DNA of 64,000 bases from Serripes groenlandicus. Its lineage: Eukaryota > Mollusca > Bivalvia > Cardiida > Cardiidae. The translations under genes were made by a program, and so were the position numbers. Below, one piece after another: positions 35,701-50,700 of this stretch; the first letter of the stretch is position 1; each line of letters begins with the position of its first letter. Under the pieces are notes generated by a model. That model worked only from the letters and a program-made list of their open reading frames with translations, was not told where the DNA came from and searched no databases. The stretch covers positions 41,681,775-41,745,774 of the forward strand of contig JASEVX010000007.1 in the NCBI GenBank assembly GCA_031761405.1. Reading direction: 5' to 3'.

Positions 35701-38700
35701 GGTTAAATCCGATGGTTGAGAACAATCTTCGTGGCTATTCATTTCATTGTCAATAATTTAAACTCTTGTTTACGTATACATGTAATTTACCTTCCTGGCA
35801 TGTTAACAATCAGAACTAAATAACAAGAGGGCCGTGAGTTATGTAATGTTATTTGTTAAGCCAACCACAATAACTCATGTTGCGGTCAGGTATGCTAATA
35901 CAAGAGGCCCAGTATAACTACAATGCCACAGAGCGAAAAACCCAAACCTTTTGCTGTCTGTCTTTTGTCAAATTATAGTTGGGTCCAGAACCTCAATCCC
36001 GTGACCATTCTCTGGCTAACATGTTTTGACGATTGATTTGACTTCTATGGACCTTTTATAAAAAATTTAGAAACCCGGCCCCTCGCAAAAATGCCGGCAT
36101 TTTTTGCTATGGGGCCAAATCCAAAATGGCCGCCGCCGCCGTGTTGAAAAATTAACTTTTGAACCAGAGCAGCTAGAATCAAGAATAAATACACTTTTCC
36201 CACTAAAGCAACCATAATGATTCCGATTATGACATCAATTTGACGCTTGAATATCATTTTGACCAAAATATCCAAGATGGCCACCAGCATTATTTTGAAA
36301 ATTTAACTTTTGAACCAGAACACCTAGAATCAGGTATGAATACACTTTTTTCCACTAAATCAACCACGAGGATTCCGATTCTGACCAGGCTTTTACGTTT
36401 TAATATCATTTTGACCCAGATATCTAAGATGGCTGCCATAAGCTGGAGCAAAAACATAAGTTTTTTTATAGTGTCGCACCTGATAGTATGCATTAATATA
36501 TTATTTTGGCTAAATTAATGCAATTGAGGACGGTGATTGATCGCTTAAAGATCAATATCACATGGTTATGTCATCTTTGAAGTAATAACATGTCTCAGAA
36601 GCGAGGTACTCAGACGACCTAGTTTAAAAGGAACAAGAACCCCGCAACCACGTAAGCTTCAAATAACTAATGAGCAAATTATGCTTCGTCAGTCCGCTCT
36701 TGCCTCTCACGGTGCAGCTGCTATCTTCTTTGTGGGGTAAGAAGGGTGTAGATCTGTCTACCAGCACACCCTCTTTCACGTTCATCACCACACAGTATGT
36801 CACAAAACGACCTACCACTACCACCATCAACGTGCGGTTTGTCCTGACGAGATCACTGAAGGACAACCAAGCATCAGTATCATTGACGATGATGATTTCC
36901 TCAACGACACCTTGACAGGAGGGGGCACTGCACACCGCTGTAATTGGATGTTTCTACAACATCGTGTAAATGACGTGGACGAGGCAAACATTCCGGACGA
37001 CGAGGATGCGGATGCGCCTATCAAGGATGCCAAGACCCTGTCCCAAGCATTGACCGAGAAAGTATCCGAGCTGCAGGCGGTTAAACCGTACAAGATCATC
37101 CAGCGTGGTGAGCCGCCCATCCGCCCTGAGCCCGCTGCTTCCTCATCAAGTACAGAGCCTCAGTGCAAGCGAAGCATTATTCATGCACTTGCTCGCACTG
37201 ACGCGGATGGCGACCACCCTGATGCACACTATCAAAGTATACCCACATGGGTTCCATGCTTGTTTGAATGTGGATAAAGATAAGAGCAAGGCATATTACC
37301 AAATGTCATATAGTCAAGCGCCGAACAAATCCGTTGTAAATGACGACATGGACAAGCTGTCTTCTATCATAGTGACTAAGCGTATGCTATGGGCCTTCTT
37401 AGTGGGAGATCATCCTGTGTACGTCCTCATCACGTAGCTCAAGGCTAAGAACCCAGACAAGTACCGTGACATTGTGACGTTCCTTGGTCCCTTTCATACG
37501 CAGTGTGTGATGATGAACGCTATCTACAAGCGGTGCAAAGGGAGTGAATTAAGAGAGATATTGCTGAGGGCTCTGTCGATCGTGCGCTGCAAGGCAAGCA
37601 TTATAAGAGGGGGCTGCGCTGTTTGCGGCTCATGTATGAGGCGCTCATCAGTCAGCTGGTGATGAAGAAGGTCATTTCTGACTTGGCTGTTAAGACAAAG
37701 GATAACCTTGAGATTCTGAGAGATATGAGCGTCTCCAACGAAAGTCGCGCTGCTGCTCATGTGGAAATGGAGATGGATGCTGACCTCGCGAACATCCTCG
37801 CTAACCTCTTCACTCATTTGGAGGATAGTGACATGGCAGACTACTGGAGGGACTTCCTGCTATGCGGAATGTGCACGCAGTTCATGTATGTAACTGGTAC
37901 GAGTATGTCAGCTCTCTACGCGCCATGTTGCCATGGATGGTATCGTATGACAAAAATAGGTATGGAAGGTGGCTGCCTGACTTCTGACCATGAAGCACTC
38001 TGGCCAGCTACATAAAATTGTCCACGAGAAAAACACAGGTAAATAAACGAGATCGTATAGTGATACATTTATTTATTTAAATGGGTAAACTAGAGTCTCA
38101 CGACTCTCTCTCTCTCTCTCTCCCATGCCTCTCCTCCCTATATCTGCATGTCTCGCTATCTATCCAATGTTTCTCTCCCGCTTCCACAAAAACATACATT
38201 TATATACTACAGGGCTGTTACCGTATACACGGGATATCCCGTATATAGTTATACCCTCAATGGATCTAATATCTCACGTGTATACCTCTATACCTCTACC
38301 CTCATTGTGTTACAACCATCACAGGCAATCCCTACTCCAACATGGCATGGGACATGTGGATCGAGTTCACCATGAACAAGGGCAGCTAAATGAAATATGA
38401 CTGGCTCTCCATCCTTCAGAATGAGAAGCAGCTGCTGGTGCACTCCAGCAATGTGAACAATGTAGCCAAGATCCGGGCAGCTCACAATGCCCTTGCCGAC
38501 CGAAAATTAGCAAAGGGGAAGCATGTTAAATGCGGCCCGAAACGGATGCGAGAAGATGAGCAGTGCGTTCAGGACCTAGTTGCGTGCATGCAAGAGTTTG
38601 ACTCCTTCCCATTTGACCCAGCCTCACCCGCACACTACAGTCAGCCATGCCTGCAACAGATGAGCTCATTGCGGACTTCAACAAAGCCCTTGCTGCAGGA

Positions 38701-41700
38701 GAGGAGAAATTAACCCGCTTCTTGCTAGAGCAGGTCTTCAGTAAGGATACCGCCATCTATGCATCAGTCTCTCTTAGCAAACGCTTGACGTTTGCCAAAG
38801 GGACAGACACGACCAAGCCTGGGGAGGACCTGAAGGCAACAGTCATGGAGATGGAGCGGGACGCACTCAAGGCAGTGATTAACCTTGTTGAAGTCAGCAA
38901 ATTAGTGGACCTCACTGACTTGCTAGAACATCGTGTTTTCGAAGAATGTGTGGCATTATTCAACTGCAATGGCACATACAGGAAGACGCAGAAGAGCAAC
39001 CTCATCCAGAAATCTCTCTGCAATATGTAGATCTATAAGAACCCTACATCGCTATTGTCGACATTGGAATGATCTGGAGGATGGCGACTCCGTCAGCAGA
39101 AAGCCAACAAATGCAAGATGGTACACCATACCAGATAGTGGTCGGACTATGTCCACAAGCTGGCATCCATAATCCTTTCCCGACATGGAGAGGCTAAACG
39201 TATCATCTGTTGGAACGACCCGTATGACACAGCATACTCAACTTAAGATGACGAGCAAGACCTGAGGGTGCAGGGTAAGGCACATGTCCCAAACACTTAC
39301 ATGACATTGGGCGACCCCTTCCCCTCTGCTGGAGCATTCAGATGCTGCTTTGTAGCAGTAGCAACAAGAGGCCGCTACAAGCAATGATATGCAGCTACCT
39401 GACCGACTTTGCACAGACTGTTGAGAGATTGTCTACTCCGTTGGATCCCAGTGCACCAACTTGTCACCCCAACAACCAATGCAGAATTACATCTTTGATC
39501 AGTCTGAGGCTGACACTATACTCTTGTCCACGTACGCACTTCTGCACGATTCAGGCAGCAGTGATTGTTATTGATGCAGCTGATACCGAGTCCTATGTGT
39601 CGGCAGCAGTCATCTCGCAGCAGCTGCCCGGTATGCTTTGTATCAAGAGCAAAGAGGGTCTCATGGCCAGGTCACTAACGAGATGGCATATTGTATCGGG
39701 CTTCTACAGCAAGGGTAAGATGTCCCTGTATGTCTAGGTGGCGAAGAGCCCTGTGGCGCGACGGCAGCTCTCGCGGTGCGGAGAGGACATGATAGAGGAA
39801 CTCTTCCACTTCACACGCGATGTCGTCTATGACGGCCAGAAGAGTACTTATATGGCTGAGGCTCGCTCTGTGAAGTGGAAGAGTATGAAGAAGAAATCCT
39901 TTACACGTCATCCTCCAGATGAAGATTGTCTCCGACAACACCTGTCTCCGCGCCAACTACCTGGTGTACTTAGTGAGCCACCATTCCCTGAAGAACCACC
40001 CTTCTCCACTCGGTCATGGCTGAGAGTTGGTGGGTGGTCGCTGTCGCCCTGTTCGTCACAAACGACGTGCTTCCCCGGTACACATACCTGCACCAGGAAA
40101 AGCTGAAGACGCGAAGACTATGAGAGCGATTCTGATCATGAGGGAGACAATGATTCGTCGGAATTTGAGGCTTCCGAATATAGTGTGGCAGAAAGCTCAT
40201 TTCTGGTTGATCATATTTCTTTGAATCATATACTAAGTTACAGAACATTATTGTATTGCCTATTGGTGACGTTTAAATGTGTTTTAGTAATGCTAGTATG
40301 GTGAAATATGAAAGTTTTATGTTCAGCATTTTTTATACATTGTATATATGTTTTAAATTACTTCATTTGATAAAAGTTACAACTATTGAAAAATAGATTA
40401 TGTTATATGTAATTAGTTGTGTTGTTACGTTTGATTCCAGCGTATGGCAGCCATCTTGCATATATGTGTCAAAATGATATTAAAACGTAAAAGTGATTGA
40501 TTTAGTGGAAAAAGTGTATTTATACTTGATTCTATGTACTCTGGTTCAAAAGTTAATTTTCAAGACGCAGCTGGCGGCCATCTCGGATATTTTGGTCAAA
40601 ATGAGGTATGAGCGTCAAACTGATGTCAGAATCGGAATCCTCATGGTTGATTTAGTGGAAATAGTGTATTTATACTTGATTCTAGCTGCTCTGGTTCAAA
40701 AGTATTTTTTTCAAAATGGCGCCTGCGGCCATTTTGGATTTGGCCCCCTGGCAAAAAATGCCGGCATTTTTGCGAGGGGCCGGGTTTCTAAATTGTATAT
40801 AAAAGATCCATAGAAGTCAAATCAATCGTTTATTTATAAAATAGGCGATCCCGGGCCAATTTTGACCCAAAAGCCATAATTTGTGCAATCTTGGTAGAGG
40901 ACCCCTAGACAATGCTACACACCAAATATCTAAACTCTATGCCTTTCAAATTCGACACCAAGATTTTGAAAGCGTTTCCCTTTATAGATATACGTGAATC
41001 AGGTGACCCCAGGGCGGCCATATGTTGACCTTAGGGGCATATTTTAAACAATCTGTGTAGAGTACCACTACACAATGCTACACACAAAATATCTTAGTTC
41101 TAGGCCTCTCAGTTTCAGACAATTAGAGTTTCGAATTGTATCCCCATATATCGGTATGTAAAACAGGGGACCCAAGGGCGGAGCAAAGTTTCACCCCATG
41201 AGCATATTTTGAGCCATATTTGTAGAGGACCACTAGACAATGCTACACACCAACTATCTAAGCTCTACGCATTTCAGACAAACAGATTTAATATATATAT
41301 ATATATGTGTATAACAGGTGACCCACATGGCGGGGTCAATTTGGACCCAAGGTACATAATTTGAACAATCGTTTTAGAGGACCACTAGACAATGCTACTA
41401 ACCAAATATCTAAGATATATATACCTTTCGGTTTCAGACAAGGATTCTTCCAAATAATTCAATAAATAAATCCTTTCGGTTGCCATGGCAACCAGAGTTT
41501 TGCAGGGAATTATTACCTTGAACAACTTTAAAAGAGGATAACCAAAGGGTCATTCCTTTCAAGTTTATCCAAAATTAGGAGATGTTGTTTACAGTAATTT
41601 TTGACCACGAACGACGTAAAAAGGCGATCCCAATAGCCCAACTTCAGCACTTCGTTCACAGATGACTTAAAAAGAACACGCAACCGTAAACTATACTGAT

Positions 41701-44700
41701 GTCTATATATTGATTAGAGACATTGCCATCTCGATTACAGATTACACACTCCATTGAATGGTTCATGTCATACAAAAACAGACAGTCATAACTTGTAGCT
41801 CAAAACTCGGAATGTCTGTTTTCCTGGGAAGTGCCATACTTCATGAAGTTCCAACCACACGACTATATAGGTTAGGGCATCTGTATTGGAATATTTTGTG
41901 TTGGACAAATTCCTTGTAATGACATCGAACATTTAGAAAATTAGAATTAAATTTGTTAAATTCACATTTTAGATTCATCGCAATATATACTGCACTCGAT
42001 GTTATTGATGACCGTTTGTTTGTGTAGTGTTAATCAAAAATTTGTGGCTGACCTAACGATTAATTAAAGAACATTTTGTCCTTTTGTAAAATAGCTTCGA
42101 TTTCTTATACAAGGCAGAAATAATGTGATAAAAGACTTATTAATTATAGTCGGCATTTGTTTTGATAATACAAATAATTGGAATGAATGTGATGAATTCG
42201 AATTGTTGTATTTTTAAATTATTTACCAATACGATTAAAATATTTAAAGAATGGATTGAAGTTTTTAATAGAGACTTCACTGAGTTGGTATTTAAAGATT
42301 CTCTTTCATTCAAATATGCTGGCCGAATGGCTATATTGACGACCTAAATCCTCTTTTAATCAACATATTATAACTCGAATAACGGTAACTTCGTACATGG
42401 TCGGGAAATGCGAGTTTAAACAACAACAACAATAATAAAAAGGGGAATAACAAAACCCGGAAGCAAGTGAATATTGATTGTCTATTAATTTATTTGGTTA
42501 ACCGATTAAACGGTTAGAAGATTATACGACTGACCCGTGGTTATTAGTATCGGTTACCGTTGACATCCCTAGTAAAACTACATGTGAATATACAAACGAT
42601 GTAAATATTATAAGCAGGTCTTTAAACTCATAATACCTGAAACTCGTATGTTCACAAAATGATACAAAGGCAATAGTATGTTAAAGTATAGAGACAAAAT
42701 TGATATCTGGCGATACCGAAAAAAGAAAAATGTCAAATTGATCACGCTACGAGTGATGACATATAATGCCGCAAAACGCTACATCATTTTCCTTTGATTA
42801 TACAAATTAAAATGTTTGCATTAACTAAATAATACAGTAGAGAATTAAACTTAAAAGTATAAATAAGGTCGAACTACCGCATTTTATTGCACGAATTAGA
42901 ATAATATTTCTATGACGCCAGATTACCATACTTGGTACCTTTTCTTGTCCTAGCCAAAAGAGGAATTTTGACATGCAGCATTGTATTAACGCGGGCCATT
43001 TTCCAAATATTTGCAACAGAAAGTGTGAAGGTATGGAACAAAATATGTTAACAGTTTACCTGGCTACAATCATGTATCTGCCTTGAAATTAACTGAGGGT
43101 AAGTTGAAACATCCGACTAATCGGAAGTAAACATTAATACAGACATGAAATCATTGCTTGGAAAATGTGAATTGTTATGGGTGTTTTTATGTTTTGAAAA
43201 CAATATTAACTTTCTATTACAGAGTAAATTCCGAGAGAGAATGTATACGGTCAGAAATCATTGCCGCAGGTATAGTAATTTATGCAAAAATATTATGGTT
43301 AACACACTCATTACTGAATGGCGGAAATATGTTTCTTAGATGTTTGTCGAATCATAAAAATAATCATGTCGATGTCTGATACTATGTAAATATATATTCA
43401 TTTGAATGACGCCCATTCAAAGGGGTGATCAAATAACACTGAAATGAAAGGCACGTTACATTAAAACTCGTTTATCTTAGTTAAGTATTCTTAACATTAA
43501 GTCGATTGGCAAGTAAGTTATTTTGACTTGTATTAAAGTTGTTCCTGTATTGTCATTCACTGTACAAACGAATTGGATATTGATTAGCGCAAACCTTTAC
43601 CTGCATGAGGGTCCTTACACTAAGAAACCCCAATTCATATAATACTGTGTACGTTCCATAGGTTGGTAGTGGATAAGTCTCTTCTTGCCAATTGCCTCAA
43701 CGACAAATAAACTGCGTCTGTCAAAACGGAGTGTCACTAAAACAATAAGCTCAGCATGATATATAAGGGAATGGAAGAAACACTAGCAGCGCTACAATGC
43801 TTGTTTTACGTTAGAACTTACACCTTTGGCTCTTGTAAAATTTAGTTGGACAGACAGAGAAAGCTATGGTGAGACTGGGCGAAGGCACAGAAGACTGTAC
43901 GCAGATGCAACATTGCCACAGGTATCATGAAAGGGTTCATAATCGTGTGTCTATCCAATCTTTTCAGATCCCTGCATTTCTGCACCGTGTAAAAATTCAG
44001 CCACTTGTCTACGAAGGGCCAACGACACTGCCGACTATGAATGTAAATGTATCGATACTCGCAGGTTTGAAGGGAAAAATTGTGAAAATAAACGTAAAGT
44101 ATATTTCTTCTTATATCGAAACTAACTATTAACAATGTTTTATATTGATAAACACATTAAACAAGGAATAACCATATTGGAGACAATAATCTCCGGGATG
44201 TTTTTATTCTCCAAATAGATAATATATAGAAGAAGAAATGCTCATTTCGTCTGTAATATATGTGTACTTGTCCATCAATAAACAGTGCAAGTAAAATATA
44301 TTGATGAAGTAAATTACGTTTTATGTACAGAAATATATATAAGCAAATTTGGTTTAACTTAACTAATCACAAAAAGAGAATAATAACGGTGCAATTTTAG
44401 CAGCATTTTAATTATTCAATGACGTAAATCCTTATAAATATATATGTGGTGGCGCGGCGGTCATGGTGTAGTTCCCTTTGGCAAGTCACATGTTCTAGCC
44501 TAGTACTGGGGTCATTAATAAGTGAAACGTCGTCGTGATATTACTGAAATAATGTTGAAACGGCGTAAAACCCAATATATATCTTTGTTTAACATGTAAC
44601 AAGAATTTTGGAATATGTTGATAACTTTAGGGCAAACAATGCTGATTTCTAGTGAAACAGCTTGTTACGAGCTTACTACGCTGAATCTGTTTTGTTTGAA

Positions 44701-47700
44701 AAAAAAGCTATATATTGGCAGATACGCTGGAAGAGTTAACGTCCATGTAACTAATAGGGACATAGGGATGACTCTGATGAGATTTTACGATTGTACAGTC
44801 ATACCTGAGTTTTCACTGTGTGGAGAAACAAAACGACTCCAAGTCGCTTATCACAACTCATACATATATATCAATGTACACTTGTACAGTTCCTTGAACA
44901 AACTATATTATTGCTTATTTTTATGTGGATTTATTTCCTAAAATATATCTTAATTATATAACTTTAATACGATGATTATAAGTATTGAGTCGGATTCTGC
45001 GATTTTGGGTTAGGCATCATTTAAAGTGATTTTTGCATTAGACTTATGGGGTCTATTGTTATGTTGTTGTTGTTTTTGTGGGTGATTGGGGGTTGTCAGA
45101 ATAATATCTGACGAGAGTATGCGGCTGTACTAGTACACCTGCCTATTCACTGTGCGGAGATGCATTACGTCTCTAAATTGCCGGACTTGGCTCATATAGA
45201 TACAACAATGTACATGTACACTTGTAGAGTTCCATGACTGTGATTCGAACCCTTGTGTCCATGGTAGATGTATACAGATACCTACTGGAGGATTTGTATG
45301 TGCTTGTCCACATACGGGTTTTACAGGGAAAACATGTTCCGTCAGTCAGTATCTTCTTCCTTTATCCTATTTACTTGTCACAAACGTTATATAAATCAAA
45401 AGCGAAACTGTTTTTTATACACGCACCCATTTAACAGTGAACAAATACTTTTTGTATCAGAATGATTAGGGTCATGCAATCGAATTCGGGCACGTAATTG
45501 GTATGTTTCTTGTCCTCTGTGTACTAGGAAACATGCCAAAGACATCAGCGATTCAGTGCTGTGAACTTATGTAGATATATGTTTTATTAGATGGAACAGT
45601 GAAAATATATTTGTTTCTTAACAGTGACATATAGGCCGATGGGGCCGTGTGTTTTCCTATTATTAGAGTGTGTTATATGTTTGTTTTGTTATACACATGT
45701 CACTATAATAACATATTTACTTACTTACCTACTTACGTAGAGAATAGGTAGACAATATCTTCACAAGCATCCACGAAGGTACATTGAATACCTTAATTTC
45801 GAGAGCTATTAAATGATTGTTCGCGGTCCATTTATCTTTACAAAGTCTATACACTAATAAGTAGGTATTTGTGTTGTATATCTATAAATCTATAAAAGTT
45901 GTATATAATTATAAGATAACATTTTGAATAACATTATCAACAAGGAAGAAAACGTTCATGTATGCTAATTGTTATGATACTGTATCTCTTGTGTGCAAAA
46001 AGTTCTATTAATTGATCATTATGACTATTTTCATCAAATTGAATGTGTCCATCATTCTCTTCGTGATCAAAGAGTTCGAAGAAAAGTGCTCTCATTTCCT
46101 TACTTTCCATAGCAGTTCCGTAACTATGATTTATATATATGTGACTATAATAATGTATATCACTCGCTCGATTCGATTTGTAACTAAATAAAAGAGTCAT
46201 GTCCGTCGAGCCCCATTAGCTCAGTCGGTAGCGACGCGGGCTGTCAATCCAGGCTTTTTGATTTTGAACACCAGCTCACCCAACGTTCTTTACGACGTTT
46301 GACAAAAGTCACTGTGACCAGCGTCATTAATCTTCCACCTATGGGCTAACGGTCTGTATAAAAGCAGCCAGTTGCTTGGAAAGTATGTTGTGTGAAGTAC
46401 TGGTGTGAGCAATCCTGGAAACACACGAATAGGTGTGTACTGGCCGCCGTGATATGACTGAAAATTGTTAAAATGGCGTTAAACTCCAATCAATCAATCA
46501 AACAATCTTGGAGAATGTAAAGTGACTACTATGGTACGTCACTAACGACACCTGGCCATTTTTCAATAGTTTTTAATTTATAAGTTTCCGAAATATAATG
46601 TCCTACATCTTTTATTGTAAAGTAAAGTATACCAAACGATAGGTCATGATTCCACCATCCTCTGCCATGACGTTGATCATGACGTCGATTTGATTTGTGC
46701 CGCCGGAAAAATAAACATCTGGTGCGTTATAACAGGACAGTTTTTAAAAATGAGTATAGAGGAGGGTTCTGCCATAACATTCTGAGTTTGGAATGTTATA
46801 ACCATAGCAAATACTATGGTAATGTTGAATTATGCCTGTGGTGAAGCTGTAGTGAATCAAACACCTGTCTGCATAGCCATGCTCACCGAGCAGCAAAAAC
46901 ACAGGCAGCCATACGCCAACTAGGGTTTGGGGTTTCTGAACCATACAGACGAGACCCCTCTCAATGTAAATTCCTTCTTTTTTCTGTGATATAGAGCTAC
47001 CCTTTCCTCAGAAGTCTCGGTATAAATATAAAATATACCTGTAAATGCAGTTTTCTAGAACCATGGCTTGAAGGTTGTTTTCAATAAAGAGTAGTTTGAA
47101 AATACAGATTTTTACAGAGCAGATATCATGCACGGGAACATGTACGTTCACGTCGACGTAAACATGTGCTGGGATGGTAATCGTTACCTGACGTTACTGT
47201 ACTTACGATTTCGTATTCAAAATAGTAATGTATCAAACATTATCTTGATGAAGTTTTCAGCAATATATCTGCCGTATCTCAAGAAATACGAGCACTTTGA
47301 CGCGAACATTTGTATCAACCCCCGCATATGAAGAGTCTACGATTTTGTGATCGTATTTCTGCTCACTAGTATTCAGTAAATATCAAGATTAGGTCAATAG
47401 TGCCAAGCAATAATTTAATAGAATTTAATAATCTAGAAAGGGTATTTGAAACAACCATTTTGATTGCCAAAAGTGCTAAGGTGTCGTATAAGTAAAGCAT
47501 TTGTAAAGGTGTGTCACTATGATAAAGTAGAGGTAAAACTATTTTACTTTACAGATTTGAATGACTGCTCTTCTGACTCGTGCAACGGGCATGGTATGTG
47601 TTTAGATGGGATCAATAATTTTACCTGTGCTTGCTACAACAGATACACCGGAATGAATTGTGAAAATGGTAATAAACTATGTGCTACATATTAGTGTAGT

Positions 47701-50700
47701 TGAGTCTAGCGATTAGGAATCTTTTTGCATCTGCCAGAAGTAAAGACTTAGATGTGCTGGTCCATACGCACAGTTTCACCAAGCTCTTCACTGTTTGCCT
47801 GCATGTCAAATAGTCCAAAGAAGAGCCAATATGACCCAAATTGCCTGACATAACTCATATTTATATTAGCTGCGTCCAGCGAAATAGGGTATTATGTATC
47901 TCCCGTACTGTATCACTGTGATGCGTGTAATACTAGTAAGACTGCTTTAATGATGTTTCAGAAAATACAGTTAAGTCTATATTGCCAAGTTTATTTTATT
48001 TTACTTTCTTTTAATACTCCATATATTGCAGCTGACATGGACCGTTTAATGCGTGTATACCATGTAATTGTACTGTCCCGTGTATACTCACCATAAAGCT
48101 ACATCAATTAAAGGATTGGCACCTTTATTTTTCCTGTTATCACATTTGAGCACGGTGGTGAGTTATGAGAAATTTAAGGTATCTCACACGAATGAAATGG
48201 CCTAACTGACTGTTCAAAGTCAAGATGTTAAAGCAATTAATTGTTTCGGTTTTTGTTTTGTTATTATTTTCCTATACATATGAAGGTCAGCCCTTTATAT
48301 AGTTCAGTATATCAACTAAGCTCTGAATACTGTATCAGGCTATATGTATTGACGTGTTGCTATCAATGCTTTTTTTTTCTTTTAGATGTGTGCCCCTTAG
48401 AACCAACTGGTCAACTACACTGTAGCGGGGGTAAAGTTTTAATATCATTGTCAAACGAAAACTGACCTTCAGAGGTTTAGAAAAATGGCAATAACAGTCA
48501 AATTGTATACTTATAAACACGGTGTTGGGTAATATTCGTTTCCAGAGGAAAGTCCCCCAATTGATTTATTCAGAATTGTGCCCATCAGAACTAAATTGTC
48601 AACTACATTGTAGCTGCGGTGATGTTTAAATATTCACGTCAAATGATAACCAACATTGTTATAACAATCAAATCGTATCCTTATGTAGGCGATATCTTTG
48701 TCACTGAGGATTTTGTCATTCTTGTTATTATTAGTCACATGAAACTATAATGATGTGTCATGGAGAGCACATTTCCGAAGTATATTTCAGAATGAGACCC
48801 TTTGCTCAATCGTATAAATATTTAAGCTAGTTACTTTTAATAGTAGAGATATGTTTCCAATGATTCGTCATTGTAACTTTTATTACTGTCTGGAATAATT
48901 TCAACAATTTAAACATCTTCTTTAGCTTCGATGTATATTAAGTGTTCGGTGTTTTGCAGCCGGTTAATATAGTTATATTAAACATATATGTTAGGTATTT
49001 ATAAAAGATTGCCACTCTGAAAAAAACGTAAGACATCTGCGACCAGGATGCTACGCAGTTTGCCTATCAGTTGTAGAATGTTTTAAGAAATGTCAGTAAA
49101 CCGTTATCAATTTGGATCGTTTAGCATGGGAGAGCAAGCAGGCATTTTTCCAAAAGTGTAATTATTACGTTATGCTTGTTTTTCCGAAGCACCACACAAC
49201 TACTTTGTGTGCTTTAAATGGCATCAATTTATATTTCTAAGTGTCCAGTGCTAGATGTAATCCGGGTCCTTGTCGTAACGGAAAATGTATAAAGGAAGGC
49301 TACTGTGTTTGCCCGCTGGCTTATATAAATGATTCAAATTGTTCAGGAGGTTTGTAACATTTTACATTCTGATTAATCCTAGTATTTGGTATAACTTGAG
49401 GCCGCCTACACCAATGCTGGTCTTCTGTCGGTCGATGTTGTATCTGGCTCCAGTTAACTTAAGTTCAGTACAATCAACAGCTTTTTGAAAGTGTATATTA
49501 TACCTAAATTATTAAAAATAAAATAAAATTGTAGAAAGTAATTAACGAGATCGTAATTAAATAATATGTGCACATTTCATTGGGACGTGTCCGGTTAGTG
49601 CAGTCCTTTAATGTCAAATATTACCTTATTTGCGTCGGCGTTTTCCTTAGCGACGTCTCCAGTATGTTTCGGCTTTGCTTCTAATGTAGAACAGCACTAC
49701 AGCCCTATTGGGCTCAGCGCTTTCCGTACATGGTCGGTTTTTATAAACATTCAATATGCTAAGCGATTTCTGTCAAACTTTTAAAAAGATTCGTATTATT
49801 CAAGAACTTGTCGGTTATTTAAGCCCTTGAAGAATGTCGATCGGTAATGATCTGATGCGGAAATATGTCGATCCGATTAGAACTGCTCGATCATAAGTAT
49901 TCAACCAACGCCTGGCCAGCGAGCTATGCCGTTATTTGACAAATCTTGTTTCATTTATAATCATATTCAAAATACATGTTATAGATTACTTTACATCTGA
50001 ATATACTGATCAACGTTAATAAAGTGTCATCTTCTTTCAGTTATAGGAGACGTGGCACAGAACTATGTAAGTATAATTGAGTTGAAGTCCAGGAAAACTA
50101 AGTGAAGATAGTGGTTTGTATACACATGGATGTAACATGGTTTAAATGGACAATGCCTATCAGATGTTTCCTGAACGCATCAGTAACGTCAGATCCGAAT
50201 TAAACTGCTTGGATTCGCTTGCTGCTATGGATTTACAACGGTCTCAATGTTTAAAACCTTTCCCCAAAACAGTCGCTTTCTGACGCTTCTGCCGCAGACG
50301 ACTTTTGAAAACATTGTGAGCAATGATTCTCCTTTGGTCAAAATGATGTTTTCAGTAAATATGCCTTCATTCATAGAGAATTTCCATTTTTGTCCTAGAT
50401 GAATTCTAGGTCCTTTCTGACAAATGTGTTGTAAAGGCTTGTTTTAATAGGCCGCGCGATTGTAATCTGTCTAAATTCCTTGTTTATTCGGAACAACATA
50501 GCTTACAATATAATATAAAATGTTTTAATGCCTTAAAAGAAAGATGAATTTAATTTCACAGTTATGAGTTTTTTATGATTACATTATTTAGTTTTGTTAT
50601 ACGTTACAGAATGAAATTGCCCTTGTTCCCCCAACATTGGTCGACAGAAGTGATATCGTTTGTTACATACGTCAACAATGCCAAATTCAACTTTACATTG

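Noticed and set aside
36045..36518. ORFs on both strands at the left end of the 4.8-kb element
   Set aside because: They translate the terminal inverted repeat; equivalent ORFs appear mirrored at 40493-40813.
46210..46282. Functional tRNA gene
   Set aside because: The B box is degraded and no acceptor stem closes; a SINE body and tail follow directly.
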